NCBI RefSeq assembly: GCF_015218165.1
Contig: NZ_CP048659.1
Span: 1,054,001 to 1,118,000 of the forward strand
Origin: Acinetobacter piscicola
GTDB taxonomy: Bacteria > Pseudomonadota > Gammaproteobacteria > Pseudomonadales > Moraxellaceae
DNA length: 64,000 nucleotides
Direction of reading: 5' to 3'
Shown: piece by piece, positions 9,391 to 19,675 of the stretch
Layout of the letters: every line of letters begins with the position of its first letter
How positions within the stretch are numbered: the stretch's first letter is position 1
Program-made: the position numbers and the translations under genes
The notes under the pieces: generated by a model
What the model saw: only the letters and a program-made list of their open reading frames with translations
Told to the model about the DNA's origin: nothing
Databases searched by the model: none

Positions 9391-9558
9391 TTAGCAACGT
9401 CCTTTTTTTGCTTGTCCAGGCGGGCAAAAATCGCCATGATCGCGGTCATGATAATGTCCATCTGGGTCAACAACAACGCTGCCTGCAGGTGTATGTACGG
9501 CGCATGCGCTTAATGAAATTAAAAAAGCAGCGGTACATAAGCTCAGTATTTTCTTCAT
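9391..9558 (-). CDS. Small 55-residue lipoprotein with a His/Asp-rich centre
   Basis: A short gene that size cut-offs miss. The product starts MKKILSLCTAAFLISLSAC, a full lipoprotein signal with lipobox LSAC and Cys at residue 19, so it should be lipid-anchored. The mature part is only about 37 residues: a short linker, the segment DPDGHYHDRDHGDF with four His and five Asp, then CPPGQAKKGRC with two more cysteines. Asp immediately after the lipid Cys is absent (Ala at +2), which favours sorting to the outer membrane. AAAAGGA lies 8 nt before the ATG and an intrinsic terminator follows, so this is a complete independent unit. The His/Cys content suggests metal binding, which is inference only. 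Confidence 0.82.
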   Translation of the reverse strand: MKKILSLCTAAFLISLSACAVHTPAGSVVVDPDGHYHDRDHGDFCPPGQAKKGRC

Positions 9559-9682
9559 GTATTTTTTCCTTTTGCTATTATTTATTCTTATATAAATACC
9601 GTAAATTTAAAAAAATAATAGCGGATTTTTGGCATGAAATTGTAAGTCTAGCGATGACTCAAAATATAGTATTGGTGTAATA

Positions 9683-10261
9683 TTAAAGTTGTATAGTTGC
9701 GCCCAATGCTTTAATAAACTGTGCCATCCATGCAGGATGTGCAGGCCATGCAGGTGCAGTGATTAAATGTCCATCAGTCACCGCTTCAGTTACAGCTATC
9801 TCCGCATATTGACCACCTGCAAGTTTAACTTCTGCTGCACAGGCAGGATAAGCAGAGCACAAACGACCTTTTAGTACATCCGCAGCAGCTAAGATCTGAG
9901 CGCCATGACAAACTGCAGCAATAGGTTTTTGTGCTGTATCAAACTCACGAACGATTTCAAGGATACGTGCATTCATGCGTAAGTACTCAGGTGCTCGACC
10001 ACCCGGAATCACTAAACCGACATAGTGAGCAGTATTGACTGCTGAAAAATCAAAATTGAGTGCAAAATTGTGCCCACGCTTTTCACTATAGGTTTGTTCG
10101 CCTTCAAAATCATGAATAGCTGTTGCGACAGTATCACCTGATTTTTTTTCAGGACAAACAGTATGCACGGTATAGCCTAAGCCAGTCAAAAATTGGAAGG
10201 GCACCATAGTTTCATAATCTTCGACATAGTCACCGACCAACATTAAAATTTGTTTTGACAT
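9683..10261 (-). CDS. DJ-1/PfpI-family protein
   Basis: A 192-residue cytoplasmic protein of the DJ-1/PfpI superfamily, which includes glyoxalase III or deglycase-type enzymes and Cys peptidases. The nucleophile elbow is AVCHG, and the acidic partner position is within GDYVEDYE near the N-terminus, a pattern shared with the plant DJ-1D type. Length equals a single-domain family member. AGAGGG lies 8 nt before the ATG. It stands alone; the divergent neighbour is the SbmA-like transporter. Substrate cannot be told from sequence: methylglyoxal detoxification is the usual suggestion for the closest branch. Confidence 0.9.
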   Translation of the reverse strand: MSKQILMLVGDYVEDYETMVPFQFLTGLGYTVHTVCPEKKSGDTVATAIHDFEGEQTYSEKRGHNFALNFDFSAVNTAHYVGLVIPGGRAPEYLRMNARILEIVREFDTAQKPIAAVCHGAQILAAADVLKGRLCSAYPACAAEVKLAGGQYAEIAVTEAVTDGHLITAPAWPAHPAWMAQFIKALGATIQL

Positions 10262-10512
10262 GTAATTTCCCTCTTTTCACTCGATCATTGTTATACATTG
10301 AACATAGCAGATTGAGCTGACACTTTTAATCAGACCAATGGATAAAATGTGTTGCACAACGAGAACGTCTTTTTAAAAATATCTTTTTGATCTGTAAACT
10401 AGATGGCAAGTTACTAAAATACATAAAAATTATTTTGATTTCTTATTCTTAATTAAGTTTTTAGGATTAATATCAGGTTACTTAGAAAAAATATTAAGGA
10501 TATCAAGTATCA

Positions 10513-11712
10513 ATGTTTAAATCTTTTTTTCCAAATCCAAAATGGTTTTTTAATTCATTGCTCATTTGGTTCATCATTAATTTAGTGTTGTGGTATAGCG
10601 GTGGTAAATCTTGGGGGGAGTTGATTGGTTTTCCGCAAGCGTATGCGACTACAGAATTACCCATTAGTGTGACACGTTTTTGGTCAGCACAGTTCCTTTG
10701 GTTTTATCTTTGGTTCTTTGTTTCAACTGCGCTATTTGCAGGGTTTTGGAAATGGAAGTCGAATAATCAATGGCAAGCGTGGTCAGTATGGGGTTCTGCG
10801 TTTATCTTGTTTAATGTTTGGTTTGGAGTGCAAGTTTCTGTTGCGATCAATGCTTGGTATGGCCCATTTTGGGATTTGATTCAAAAGATGCTCAGTAGTG
10901 GCGGGGGCAATATTCAAGACTTATATATGGGGACATTAACCTTCTTAATGATTGCCATGGTCGCTGTTACAGTTGCTGTGATTAATTCGTTTTTTGTCAG
11001 TCATTATATTTTTCGTTGGCGTACAGCAATGAATGAATATTACACAGCACATTGGGAGAAGTTGCGTCATGTAGAAGGTGCATCACAGCGTGTACAAGAA
11101 GATACCATGCGTTTTGCCACAACTTTAGAGTCGTTAGGCGTAAGTTTTATTAAAGCAATTATGATTTTAATTGCATTTTTACCTGTATTAATTGAACTTT
11201 CTAAACATGTTCCTGTATTGCCTGTGATTGGTGAAATTAAATATTCGCTCGTTTGGGCGGCAATCGGTTGGGCAATTTTCGGTACATTTTTATTAATGGT
11301 AGTTGGGGTGAAATTACCTGGCTTAGAGTTTAATAATCAAAAAGTAGAGGCAGCCTATCGTAAAGAATTGGTCTATGGTGAAGACTATGCAGACCGCGCA
11401 CAACCTGCGACTTTAAAAGAACTGTTCCAAAACGTGCGTAAAAACTATTTTCGTTTATATTTTCATTATGCTTATTTTAATATGGTGAGCACGTGGTATG
11501 CGCAGCTTGATATTTTGTTTAGTTTGGTGGTGTTATTTCCATCAATTGCAGCGGGAACCATGACTTTAGGTTTATTAAATCAAATTGGTAATGTATTTGA
11601 TAAGGTACGAGAATCATTTCAATATTTGATTAGTTCATGGAAAACCATCATTGAGCTATTGTCGATTCATAAACGTTTAAAAGCTTTTGAATCTGTTCTA
11701 GAGGAAAAATAA
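10513..11712 (+). CDS. sbmA: SbmA/BacA-family peptide antibiotic transporter
   Basis: An inner-membrane proton-driven importer of peptide-type antibiotics (microcins, Pro-rich peptides, bleomycin) in relatives. The 399 residues match the family length, with about seven to eight membrane segments and no ATP-binding domain; ABC-type BacA-like fusions would be longer. Recognisable stretches are the N-terminal FFPNPKWFF, the [11 protein letters not shown] segment, and the conserved [20 protein letters not shown] region. The start at 10513 has AAGGA 12 nt upstream, a wide spacing. It is monocistronic with its own terminator. Confidence 0.92.
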   Translation: MFKSFFPNPKWFFNSLLIWFIINLVLWYSGGKSWGELIGFPQAYATTELPISVTRFWSAQFLWFYLWFFVSTALFAGFWKWKSNNQWQAWSVWGSAFILFNVWFGVQVSVAINAWYGPFWDLIQKMLSSGGGNIQDLYMGTLTFLMIAMVAVTVAVINSFFVSHYIFRWRTAMNEYYTAHWEKLRHVEGASQRVQEDTMRFATTLESLGVSFIKAIMILIAFLPVLIELSKHVPVLPVIGEIKYSLVWAAIGWAIFGTFLLMVVGVKLPGLEFNNQKVEAAYRKELVYGEDYADRAQPATLKELFQNVRKNYFRLYFHYAYFNMVSTWYAQLDILFSLVVLFPSIAAGTMTLGLLNQIGNVFDKVRESFQYLISSWKTIIELLSIHKRLKAFESVLEEK

Positions 11713-11724
11713 GTGTTCCATGAC

Positions 11725-11758
11725 AAAAAAGAGAGCATAGGAACATGCTCTCTTTTTT
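11725..11758. terminator. Terminator after sbmA, possibly bidirectional
   Basis: AAAAAAGAGAGCAT and ATGCTCTCTTTTTT pair around a short loop, with a T-tract downstream and an A-tract upstream. It can also serve the convergent PepSY gene. Confidence 0.88.
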
Positions 11759-11787
11759 ATTTATTCTTCAATGACATTATTATAATG

Positions 11788-13404
11788 TCACTTTTGACTC
11801 GTTACAGCCCATAAAGAACCTTGTTCGGTATTCTGTTGGCGATCTTTTGCTTGTTGATAAAATCTGAAAAATGCCCATGCTGCCACCAATGCAACAAAAT
11901 CAATCCAAAACGTTGTACCGCCGTAGACAGAAATCCCACTACTCGGGATATAGGTCCCGATTAAACTGGTCAATGGCATCAACATTAAACACATTGCAAT
12001 CGTCATCAACAAGATGGGTAATGCTTTGGCATACCCTTTGATAAATGTAAATACAATACAAGCCAAAAAAATCAGATAATAACCATACATAAAAAAGTGA
12101 TTGCTGCTATTTAACGTAACATATTGGAAAATGATACGACTGAGCATCAGCGTTGCAACAATGGCTAAAATACAGCCTAAGCATGTTCCGATAGTTAAAT
12201 TTGCGAGAAATACCACATCTTTACGCTGAGTTGGAATAGGGTCTTGCGCACGTTTTTGTTTGCGTGCACGCGTTTCGACCCACAACATATTTCCTGAATA
12301 AAACAAAAATGCGCCACCAATACCTAAGATTAAGTACAGCCAACGCACTGTAAAGCCACCAAAACTACCGAAATGTAAACTAAACATGGCATTAACGAGT
12401 TTTTCACTGGTGCCGTTTTGGGTATTGATGCCGCTAGCATCCAATTTTTCTACTGCATAGGGATTCATACGCATAAAGTCTTGTGATGCACCGCGTAACA
12501 TTTGATCGGGGCTATATAATGCAATACGTGCAGCCGCTTTTTGTGGTTGATCTAAATTGCTAAATTGAATGTAATCCACTCGATATTCAGGTGCAGTTTG
12601 ATGAATCTTGTTCAAAATCTGCTGAATATCAATTTTATGATGAGAGATATGGATCACTTCTTTGGCTGGTGGGCTAAAAACAGGTTTGCCTTTGAGTGCC
12701 AACGCGCCTAAAGCATCATAGAATAAATCATGAAATGCAAATACAATCACAGATGCACTGATGAGAATATGAAAGGGTAAACTGGTAATGCCTACAACAT
12801 TATGTGTGTCTAACCAAAAACGCTTTTTGTTTTTACCAGGACGAATGACAAAATAATCTTTGATTAATGTCGGTAATAAAATGATTAACCCTGACATGAG
12901 TGCCAAAAAGTATAAAACAGCAACAATACCCATGACATAGACCCCAAAAGCATGATGTCCAAGCATGCCAGGGATACCGGCTGTTTCATGTAACTGTTCA
13001 ATTAACCAACCTGCTTTGGCAAGATTTTCTTGTTGTACGATCAATTCTCCTTGTTCACTTAAACTCGCAAGCCACGTGTTTTGTGCGGTATTAAAACCCT
13101 CACCTCGACTTTTTTCACTCCATGACAATGGAGCAAAATGATATTCATTCGAATTAAAGTTGAGGGTAAAACTGTTTGCTGTTGCAGGGTATTTTTCTTG
13201 TACCTGTTGAATAAGCTGCCCATATTGATGCACTTGAATGTGTGGAAGCTGCTGTTTTTCAGGCGTTGCCCATTGGCTAATTTGATGCTGAAACATACTT
13301 AGACCACCTGCAAAAAAGCAGATGAACAGCAAAATGCCCGCACTGACACCAACCCATGTATGCAAGTTTTTGGCAATTTTCATAAGGTCTGAACGAATTT
13401 TCAT
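11788..13404 (-). CDS. PepSY-associated transmembrane protein (iron-regulated)
   Basis: A 538-residue inner-membrane protein of the PepSY-TM family, often found beside siderophore receptors and proposed to act as a periplasmic or membrane reductase in iron release. It begins KIAKNLHTWVGVSAGILLF, the typical first helix with the HxW motif, has a long periplasmic segment, the paired-helix H..VG segment (DTHNVVGITSLPFH) and then several C-terminal helices. It is the last gene of a three-gene operon, starting 1 nt after the preceding stop, with AAGGG 6 nt before the ATG. A Fur box precedes the operon. No TonB-dependent receptor is adjacent, which is unusual for this cassette. Confidence 0.88.
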   Translation of the reverse strand: MKIRSDLMKIAKNLHTWVGVSAGILLFICFFAGGLSMFQHQISQWATPEKQQLPHIQVHQYGQLIQQVQEKYPATANSFTLNFNSNEYHFAPLSWSEKSRGEGFNTAQNTWLASLSEQGELIVQQENLAKAGWLIEQLHETAGIPGMLGHHAFGVYVMGIVAVLYFLALMSGLIILLPTLIKDYFVIRPGKNKKRFWLDTHNVVGITSLPFHILISASVIVFAFHDLFYDALGALALKGKPVFSPPAKEVIHISHHKIDIQQILNKIHQTAPEYRVDYIQFSNLDQPQKAAARIALYSPDQMLRGASQDFMRMNPYAVEKLDASGINTQNGTSEKLVNAMFSLHFGSFGGFTVRWLYLILGIGGAFLFYSGNMLWVETRARKQKRAQDPIPTQRKDVVFLANLTIGTCLGCILAIVATLMLSRIIFQYVTLNSSNHFFMYGYYLIFLACIVFTFIKGYAKALPILLMTIAMCLMLMPLTSLIGTYIPSSGISVYGGTTFWIDFVALVAAWAFFRFYQQAKDRQQNTEQGSLWAVTSQK

Positions 13405-13405
13405 A

Positions 13406-13705
13406 CTAAGCCCTTAATCCAAAAACTAAACTAAAGGCAATTACATTGGCGATACTGAAAAATAGTAGAGCCTGTTTGCCTGTTCGACATAAGTAACTCA
13501 GAAAAAATAACGGCAACCAAAACCATGCAACACACCACATCGCAATTTGTGCAATTGTGGCTTGTACTAAAAAATGAAGTCCAATCAGCAGCACCAAACT
13601 TGCCAAGGCCAGAGATAAACTCAGACCTAAAATTGCGCCAACAAGCGTTTTTGTCCACCAATCAGGCTGCATAGGGCATTCTATTTTTGTTTTCATGGCA
13701 ATCAT
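13406..13705 (-). CDS. DUF3649-like small membrane protein
   Basis: A 99-residue protein with three hydrophobic segments. The first (WWTKTLVGAILGLSLSLALASL) resembles the DUF3649 iron-uptake-associated family that accompanies PepSY membrane proteins in pseudomonads. The assignment is from pattern memory and gene order, not a search. Its ATG overlaps the TGA of the upstream gene (ATGA), and its stop is 1 nt before the PepSY start, so the three are translationally coupled. An alternative start three codons in (MKTKIECP) is possible. Function is unknown beyond the iron context. Confidence 0.78.
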   Translation of the reverse strand: MIAMKTKIECPMQPDWWTKTLVGAILGLSLSLALASLVLLIGLHFLVQATIAQIAMWCVAWFWLPLFFLSYLCRTGKQALLFFSIANVIAFSLVFGLRA

Positions 13706-13950
13706 TTCCGTTTAAATAAGCTTAAAAATGGAGCAAAAGACCAAACGGTAATTAACAACATGACCCAAATCAAACAGGCAACAAGCTTTGGTAAGCTAAT
13801 GATCAGTAAGACTAAACTGATGATTAATGCACTCATACCCAGCCATTTAAATAATGGAGGTAGCGGTTTAGCGAATAGGTTTTGATTGTGGTGGCTGCTA
13901 TAGATGCTAAAAGCACCTAAAAAGACAAAGCAAATGCCTAAAATTTTCAT
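13702..13950 (-). CDS. DUF3325-like small membrane protein
   Basis: The first gene of the iron-regulated trio: 82 residues with three hydrophobic helices. The segment SSHHNQNLFAKPLPP resembles the DUF3325 pattern (a His-rich turn followed by a Pro-rich loop before the second helix), and the gene order DUF3325-DUF3649-PepSY is the one known from siderophore loci in pseudomonads. It overlaps the next gene by 4 nt. Transcription probably starts from the Fur-box region about 40 bp upstream. No enzymatic motif is visible. Confidence 0.78.
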   Translation of the reverse strand: MKILGICFVFLGAFSIYSSHHNQNLFAKPLPPLFKWLGMSALIISLVLLIISLPKLVACLIWVMLLITVWSFAPFLSLFKRK

Positions 13951-13991
13951 GTTGAATCAACACGGATGTGTATATTTGCAGCACAGTATAC

Positions 13992-14010
13992 ATAAATGAT
14001 AATCATTATT
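13992..14010 (-). promoter_or_regulatory. Fur box controlling the DUF3325-DUF3649-PepSY operon
   Basis: A 19-bp site centred on 14001 contains AATGAT-A-ATCATT and matches the Fur consensus GATAATGATAATCATTATC at 15 of 19 positions. It lies 42-60 bp before the first gene. Iron-replete repression is the expected consequence. Confidence 0.8.
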
Positions 14011-14161
14011 AAATAGTAAAAAGAATTATTTATGTTTTGTTTGCCGATTATACAGAAGGTCAAATCATCAGAGAAACGGATTTAACCTGCTATTGAAAAG
14101 TATTTTTTGTTATAGTGCATCACCAAAATGATGCTGATTTTTGCTTGAGGAATGAGAACAC

Positions 14162-14404
14162 ATGAATTCAACTGTGCCCACAGCCAAAAAAAGTCATACA
14201 AAACTTTTATTTATTCTCAGTTTAGGTATTCTGATTCCAGTCACATTGATTGCTCTGGTATTTTTTGCTGCAAAAAATGATGCTGAAAATCAAAAAGAAT
14301 ATGATCGTATCCGCCAACAGCAAGCTGAAAAAATTGAATTTCAAAAACAGCAACAAAAAATTCAGCAAGCCATAGACACAAAACAAACTGTCAGTGAATC
14401 TTAA
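14162..14404 (+). CDS. Small single-helix membrane protein of unknown function
   Basis: An 80-residue protein: a short soluble N-terminus, one membrane helix (LLFILSLGILIPVTLIALVFF) and a C-terminal half that is charged and Gln-rich (EKIEFQKQQQKIQQ), likely a coiled coil. GAGGA lies 10 nt before the ATG. A strong terminator follows, so it is a stand-alone gene. I do not recognise a family. The layout recalls small inner-membrane adaptor or structural proteins, but nothing specific can be claimed. Its upstream region borders the Fur box of the divergent operon, so iron control of this gene is also possible. Confidence 0.75.
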   Translation: MNSTVPTAKKSHTKLLFILSLGILIPVTLIALVFFAAKNDAENQKEYDRIRQQQAEKIEFQKQQQKIQQAIDTKQTVSES

Positions 14405-14415
14405 ATAAAGATTGA

Positions 14416-14447
14416 TAAAAAAACCGCTCAACATTGAGCGGTTTTTT
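14416..14447. terminator. Terminator shared by the 80-residue gene and argG
   Basis: AAAAAACCGCTCAA and TTGAGCGGTTTTTT pair around a 3-nt loop (CAT). A- and T-tracts on both sides make it bidirectional between convergent genes. Confidence 0.9.
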
Positions 14448-14467
14448 GACACGAAACAAATTCAAAA

Positions 14468-15823
<1,356 letters not shown>

Positions 15824-16013
15824 CTATTTTGAAAATAGGCACCACAAAAGCGGGTCGCCCGAGAGAATTTTATAAACGCAGTATTATAGCACTTTTTATA
15901 TGTCTTGTTTTCTTAATCAAAACAGCAAAACAAAAATATTATTAAATTTTGAATTGAAAATATGTTTTGAATAATATCGAATTATTTGGCTTAACGATTG
16001 AAAGTTAAAGTCA

Positions 16014-16472
16014 TCACTTTGTTAAACTTTTGAATGCACATTGATGAACACATTTTGCAAATTCAGATTCGTCAATTTTTGCAGGTAAAACCGATGTGTA
16101 TTGGAAAATTTTTGAATAAATATAGACAGTCGGACAAGGTTCGTAGTCACTACAATCAAAATTAACTTGGTCAACAGTTGTGAATAAATCTCGTGAAAGA
16201 CTTTGGACGGAATGCTTTTGATGTTTTGAAGTAAAGATTGCAAATGCACCTTCACCATTTGCATTAAGGGCATAGGCATATTCTTGACTAAAATCATTCA
16301 TTTCTTGATCTTTTTGAAAATGACTCATGATATTGTCATTTTCTTTATCATATTCAAAAGTTTCTAGATGTGTAGACCAAATCTCTGCTTTGATTGATTT
16401 TCTGAATTTTTTAAAAAATGTTTTATGCTTTATGGGCGAATAGAAAATATAGTCGTAGCCTGTGATGTTCAT
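16014..16472 (-). CDS. Orphan protein, 152 residues, divergent from the Trp-rich repeat gene
   Basis: I do not recognise this protein. It is soluble, rich in aromatic and charged residues, with six Cys (for example FDCSDYEPCP and FAKCVHQCAF), no signal peptide and no membrane segment. The N-terminus (YDYIFYSPIKHKTFFKKFRKS) is basic and aromatic. Only 62 bp separate its start from that of the 686-residue repeat protein, reading the other way, so the two may share a control region. There is a weak ribosome site before the ATG. The AT-rich composition and lack of recognisable kin suggest accessory DNA between argG and the LysR gene. Confidence 0.65.
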   Translation of the reverse strand: MNITGYDYIFYSPIKHKTFFKKFRKSIKAEIWSTHLETFEYDKENDNIMSHFQKDQEMNDFSQEYAYALNANGEGAFAIFTSKHQKHSVQSLSRDLFTTVDQVNFDCSDYEPCPTVYIYSKIFQYTSVLPAKIDESEFAKCVHQCAFKSLTK

Positions 16473-16534
16473 GAATTCATTCTTTTTATGCTATTTTAAT
16501 TATAAATCATACACTATTTGTACGCATTGAACTG

Positions 16535-18595
16535 ATGAAAATAAAAAATGAATGGCAAATACTTTGTCGTAATAAAAAGTATAACTGGACTCTAGAGCAG
16601 TTAGAACAACATAAAGACCAGATAAACTGGCGATTACTATCCCTAAATACTGTAATTGATTGGTCAATTCCTTTGATACAGCGTTATCAACTGAATTGGA
16701 ATTGGAGAAGTTTATCACATCATCCTGCATTGCCTTGGACTATTGAATTAATTGATACATTTCATGAACTTTGGGATTGGCAAGCTCTCTCTCAAAATCA
16801 ATCAATACCTTGGACAATAGATTTAATTAATCATTTTAAATCTCGTTGGGATTGGAAGATGCTCTCTAAAAATACTGCACTCCCATGGTCAGTTGATTTA
16901 ATAGAAACCTTTGTTAAAAACTGGAATTGGCATGAATTATCTGTAAATCCTAAGATTTCAATTTCACTAAATTTGATAGAAAAATTTGAAAGATATTGGG
17001 ATTGGCAAACTTTAACAGGTCGTCGCGATTTTGTATGGTCAAGAGCTTTGCTTGAACAATTTGCAGATCATTGGTATTGGAATGTGTTATCTAAAGGAGT
17101 TTTACCTTGGTCAACTGAACTCATTGATACTTATAAAACGCGATGGAGTTGGAAGAATTTATCTCTTAACCAGAATTTGCCATGGTCGGTCGAATTTATT
17201 CAGCAGTTTGAAGATTATTGGGATTGGCGTGATTTGATTCATAACCACAATTTACCATGGTCTTTGGATTTGATTAAAAAGTTTGAGAATCTGTGGGACT
17301 GGAAAAGGCTTTCCTATTTTTGTCCACTCCCCATTACAGAACATGAGGTAGGCTATTTTCAGTCATATTGGGACTGGTATTCACTTTCGTCTTGTCCAAA
17401 GGTTGTTTGGTCTATCGAGTTAATAGAGCAATTTAAGTATCAGTGGGATTGGGGACATTTATCGGCTAAGGAGGATCTACCTTGGTCGCTCGAATTAGTA
17501 AAAAAATATGAGCAACATTGGAATTGGTATCTTTTATCTGATGGTTTAAGTGCAAATTTTAATTTTGTATTGGATATTATTGATAAATATCAATCGCGTT
17601 TAGATTGGTATCAGTTTTCCAGGAGGTTAGATTTAACTGATCCAAAATCAGTAGTGTTGATTGATCAATACAAGCAGCACTGGAATTGGCAGAAGTTAAC
17701 AGAAAATTTATTGCAACATTTTTCTTTAAAATTGCTTCATGAGTTTGCCCCTCATTGGGATTGGGCAATCCTGTCTTTTCATTATACCCATCCAATTCAA
17801 TGGGAGATCGAACATATAAGAGAATTTAAAGAGTATTGGGATTGGGAAAGATTGTTATGGAATGGGTATATAAATATTTCAGAAGAATTTTTAGTCGAGT
17901 TTCAAGATGTGATGAATTGGACCGAATTATCTTATAAAAATATAGCTTGGTCAGAACAACAACTTGAGCATTTTGAAAAGAATTGGGATTGGCAACGTCT
18001 TTCAACAAATGATGCTTTCCCTTGGACAACAACTTTGATTAAACGGTATGAACATTTATGGGATTGGGAAAGACTATCTTGGAATACTGCATTGCCTTGG
18101 TCAATAGACTTGATTGAAGAATATGCGAATCGGTGGAATTGGCAAAGATTATCAACCAATGAAGGTTTGCCTTGGTCAATCGAATTATTAGAGCGTTATC
18201 AAGAATATTGGGACTGGAAAGGTCTATCTAGAAATACAGCTTTATCATGGTCAGTCGAGTTTATTCGTCATTTTGAGCATCATTGGGATTGGATGATATT
18301 GTCAAAATATGAAAATTTAACTGCTGAATTGATGCTACCTTTTGTAGACAAATGGCATTGGAAAACATTGTCGTATCGGAATAATTTACCGTGGTCAGTT
18401 GAGTTTATAACGCCATTTGTTCAATATTGGCATTGGAGTGTTCTTTCTGCGAAAAGGCGTTTACCATGGTCAGTCGAGTTGATCGAGTCTTTTAAAAATC
18501 ATTGGGATTGGAAAATATTATCGAATAATATACGTTTGCCATGGACAGTAGAATTATTTGAAGCTTATAAAGGGTATTGGGATTATTCAGTTTAA
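16535..18595 (+). CDS. Trp-rich tandem-repeat protein (about 27 repeats of 25 residues)
   Basis: Nearly all 686 residues are a degenerate tandem repeat with the core LPWS-x-ELI-x-x-[FY]-x-x-x-WDW-x-x-LS-x-N-x-x. I count 27 units. Most are exactly 25 residues; units 13 and 14 are longer and units 1, 7, 14-16, 18 and 24 are irregular. About 73 residues (10-11 %) are Trp. There is no signal peptide, membrane helix or catalytic domain outside the repeats, so the protein should be an intracellular solenoid or scaffold, each unit probably one or two short helices. Similar W-D-W repeat proteins occur in Bacteroidetes as far as I recall, with no known role. The start is at the first ATG with a poor ribosome site. 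Its divergent neighbour is an orphan. Confidence 0.85.
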   Translation: MKIKNEWQILCRNKKYNWTLEQLEQHKDQINWRLLSLNTVIDWSIPLIQRYQLNWNWRSLSHHPALPWTIELIDTFHELWDWQALSQNQSIPWTIDLINHFKSRWDWKMLSKNTALPWSVDLIETFVKNWNWHELSVNPKISISLNLIEKFERYWDWQTLTGRRDFVWSRALLEQFADHWYWNVLSKGVLPWSTELIDTYKTRWSWKNLSLNQNLPWSVEFIQQFEDYWDWRDLIHNHNLPWSLDLIKKFENLWDWKRLSYFCPLPITEHEVGYFQSYWDWYSLSSCPKVVWSIELIEQFKYQWDWGHLSAKEDLPWSLELVKKYEQHWNWYLLSDGLSANFNFVLDIIDKYQSRLDWYQFSRRLDLTDPKSVVLIDQYKQHWNWQKLTENLLQHFSLKLLHEFAPHWDWAILSFHYTHPIQWEIEHIREFKEYWDWERLLWNGYINISEEFLVEFQDVMNWTELSYKNIAWSEQQLEHFEKNWDWQRLSTNDAFPWTTTLIKRYEHLWDWERLSWNTALPWSIDLIEEYANRWNWQRLSTNEGLPWSIELLERYQEYWDWKGLSRNTALSWSVEFIRHFEHHWDWMILSKYENLTAELMLPFVDKWHWKTLSYRNNLPWSVEFITPFVQYWHWSVLSAKRRLPWSVELIESFKNHWDWKILSNNIRLPWTVELFEAYKGYWDYSV

Positions 18596-18675
18596 ATCTA
18601 TTTGAATATTGAACTTTCTGATCACTACAGTTACAGATGATTTCTGAATATTTGCAAATAAAACATTTGTTTTAT

Positions 18676-19527
18676 TTATAACTGATCATTCAATCCAATA
18701 AATTGCTTTTCAATCGGGGTAAATACATGTTCCTTTCTAGTGATGAGATATAATCCAATATGGCGGTATTGTTCTGGAATTTCCATCTTATATTGCACAG
18801 TGTATTTTTGAGCAAGTGAACGGGTGACTAATGAGACTCCCATGCCCAACTGTGTGAAATGTACCAGTGCTTCATAGTCATTAATATGGATCATTTCACC
18901 TTTCGTTAATCCATGATCTATATAGATTTGATCAAGCATTGTTGAATAGCAGCATTCAAGTGAAGTAAATAATAAGTTTTGTTGATTTAATGCTTCATAT
19001 AAATTTTGATGATTAATCACATCTTTGCCAATAAGAACTAATTCATCTTTACCTTTTTGAATATATTGTAAATTTTTTTGTTCAGGATGCCCGAGTATAT
19101 AAGCGAAATCGATATTCCCTTGTAAGACTTCTTGTTCTAAATAGCCTGTAGCACCAGTTTTTATAGAAAACGATAAGTCAGGATAGCTCGCATATAACTG
19201 GCTAATTGAAGGATAGAAGCGCATTCCTCCTAAACTGGTATTGGTACCAAAACGTAAAATTTTTTCTTGTTGATTGATTTTATTTTCAGTTTCTTCCCAA
19301 GTGAACATCATCTTTTTATATTGCTGATAGAGGTTCAAACCAGATTCAGTTAATTCCACGCCTTTCGGTTTTCGAATAAACAATTGGCGATCATAATGAT
19401 TTTCGATTTTTTTAATTTTAGCGGTCATATTTGATTGTAAATAATTGAGCTTATTCGCCGCTGCAGTGATACTTTTAGTTTCTGCCACGGTTATAAATGA
19501 ACGTATATCACTGATGTCAATATTCAT
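18676..19527 (-). CDS. LysR-family transcription regulator
   Basis: A 283-residue LysR-type regulator: N-terminal winged helix (SFITVAETKSITAAANKLNYLQSNMTAKIKKIE, residues about 10-42) followed by an effector-binding domain (about 90-283). It lies divergent to an EamA exporter with about 150 bp between them, the common layout in which a LysR protein activates the transporter gene and represses itself. A short interrupted palindrome, ATACT-N8-AGTAT (19561-19578), in that gap could be its site. The effector is unknown. Length and domain order are normal. Confidence 0.93.
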   Translation of the reverse strand: MNIDISDIRSFITVAETKSITAAANKLNYLQSNMTAKIKKIENHYDRQLFIRKPKGVELTESGLNLYQQYKKMMFTWEETENKINQQEKILRFGTNTSLGGMRFYPSISQLYASYPDLSFSIKTGATGYLEQEVLQGNIDFAYILGHPEQKNLQYIQKGKDELVLIGKDVINHQNLYEALNQQNLLFTSLECCYSTMLDQIYIDHGLTKGEMIHINDYEALVHFTQLGMGVSLVTRSLAQKYTVQYKMEIPEQYRHIGLYLITRKEHVFTPIEKQFIGLNDQL

Positions 19528-19560
19528 TTGTGCGCCCTTAATTTTAATTTTTTGATTTTG

Positions 19561-19578
19561 ATACTGTGAAAGAAGTAT
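19561..19578. promoter_or_regulatory. Candidate LysR-type operator between the regulator and the EamA gene
   Basis: ATACT and AGTAT form 5-bp arms 8 nt apart, which fits the T-N11-A pattern of LysR sites. It lies 34-51 bp before the regulator's start. The match is short and could occur by chance in AT-rich DNA. Confidence 0.3.
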
Positions 19579-19675
19579 ATATCAAAAAAAATGATGGATA
19601 CATTAAAACATAACATTATTCATGATGTCATTTATTTTATAAAGTAACGCTATATTCCAATGGTTGAGTATAGAA

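Noticed and set aside
16535..18595. CRISPR-like or DNA-level repeat array
   Set aside because: The 75-bp period is in the protein; the DNA units are too diverged to form a nucleotide repeat array, and there are no spacers.
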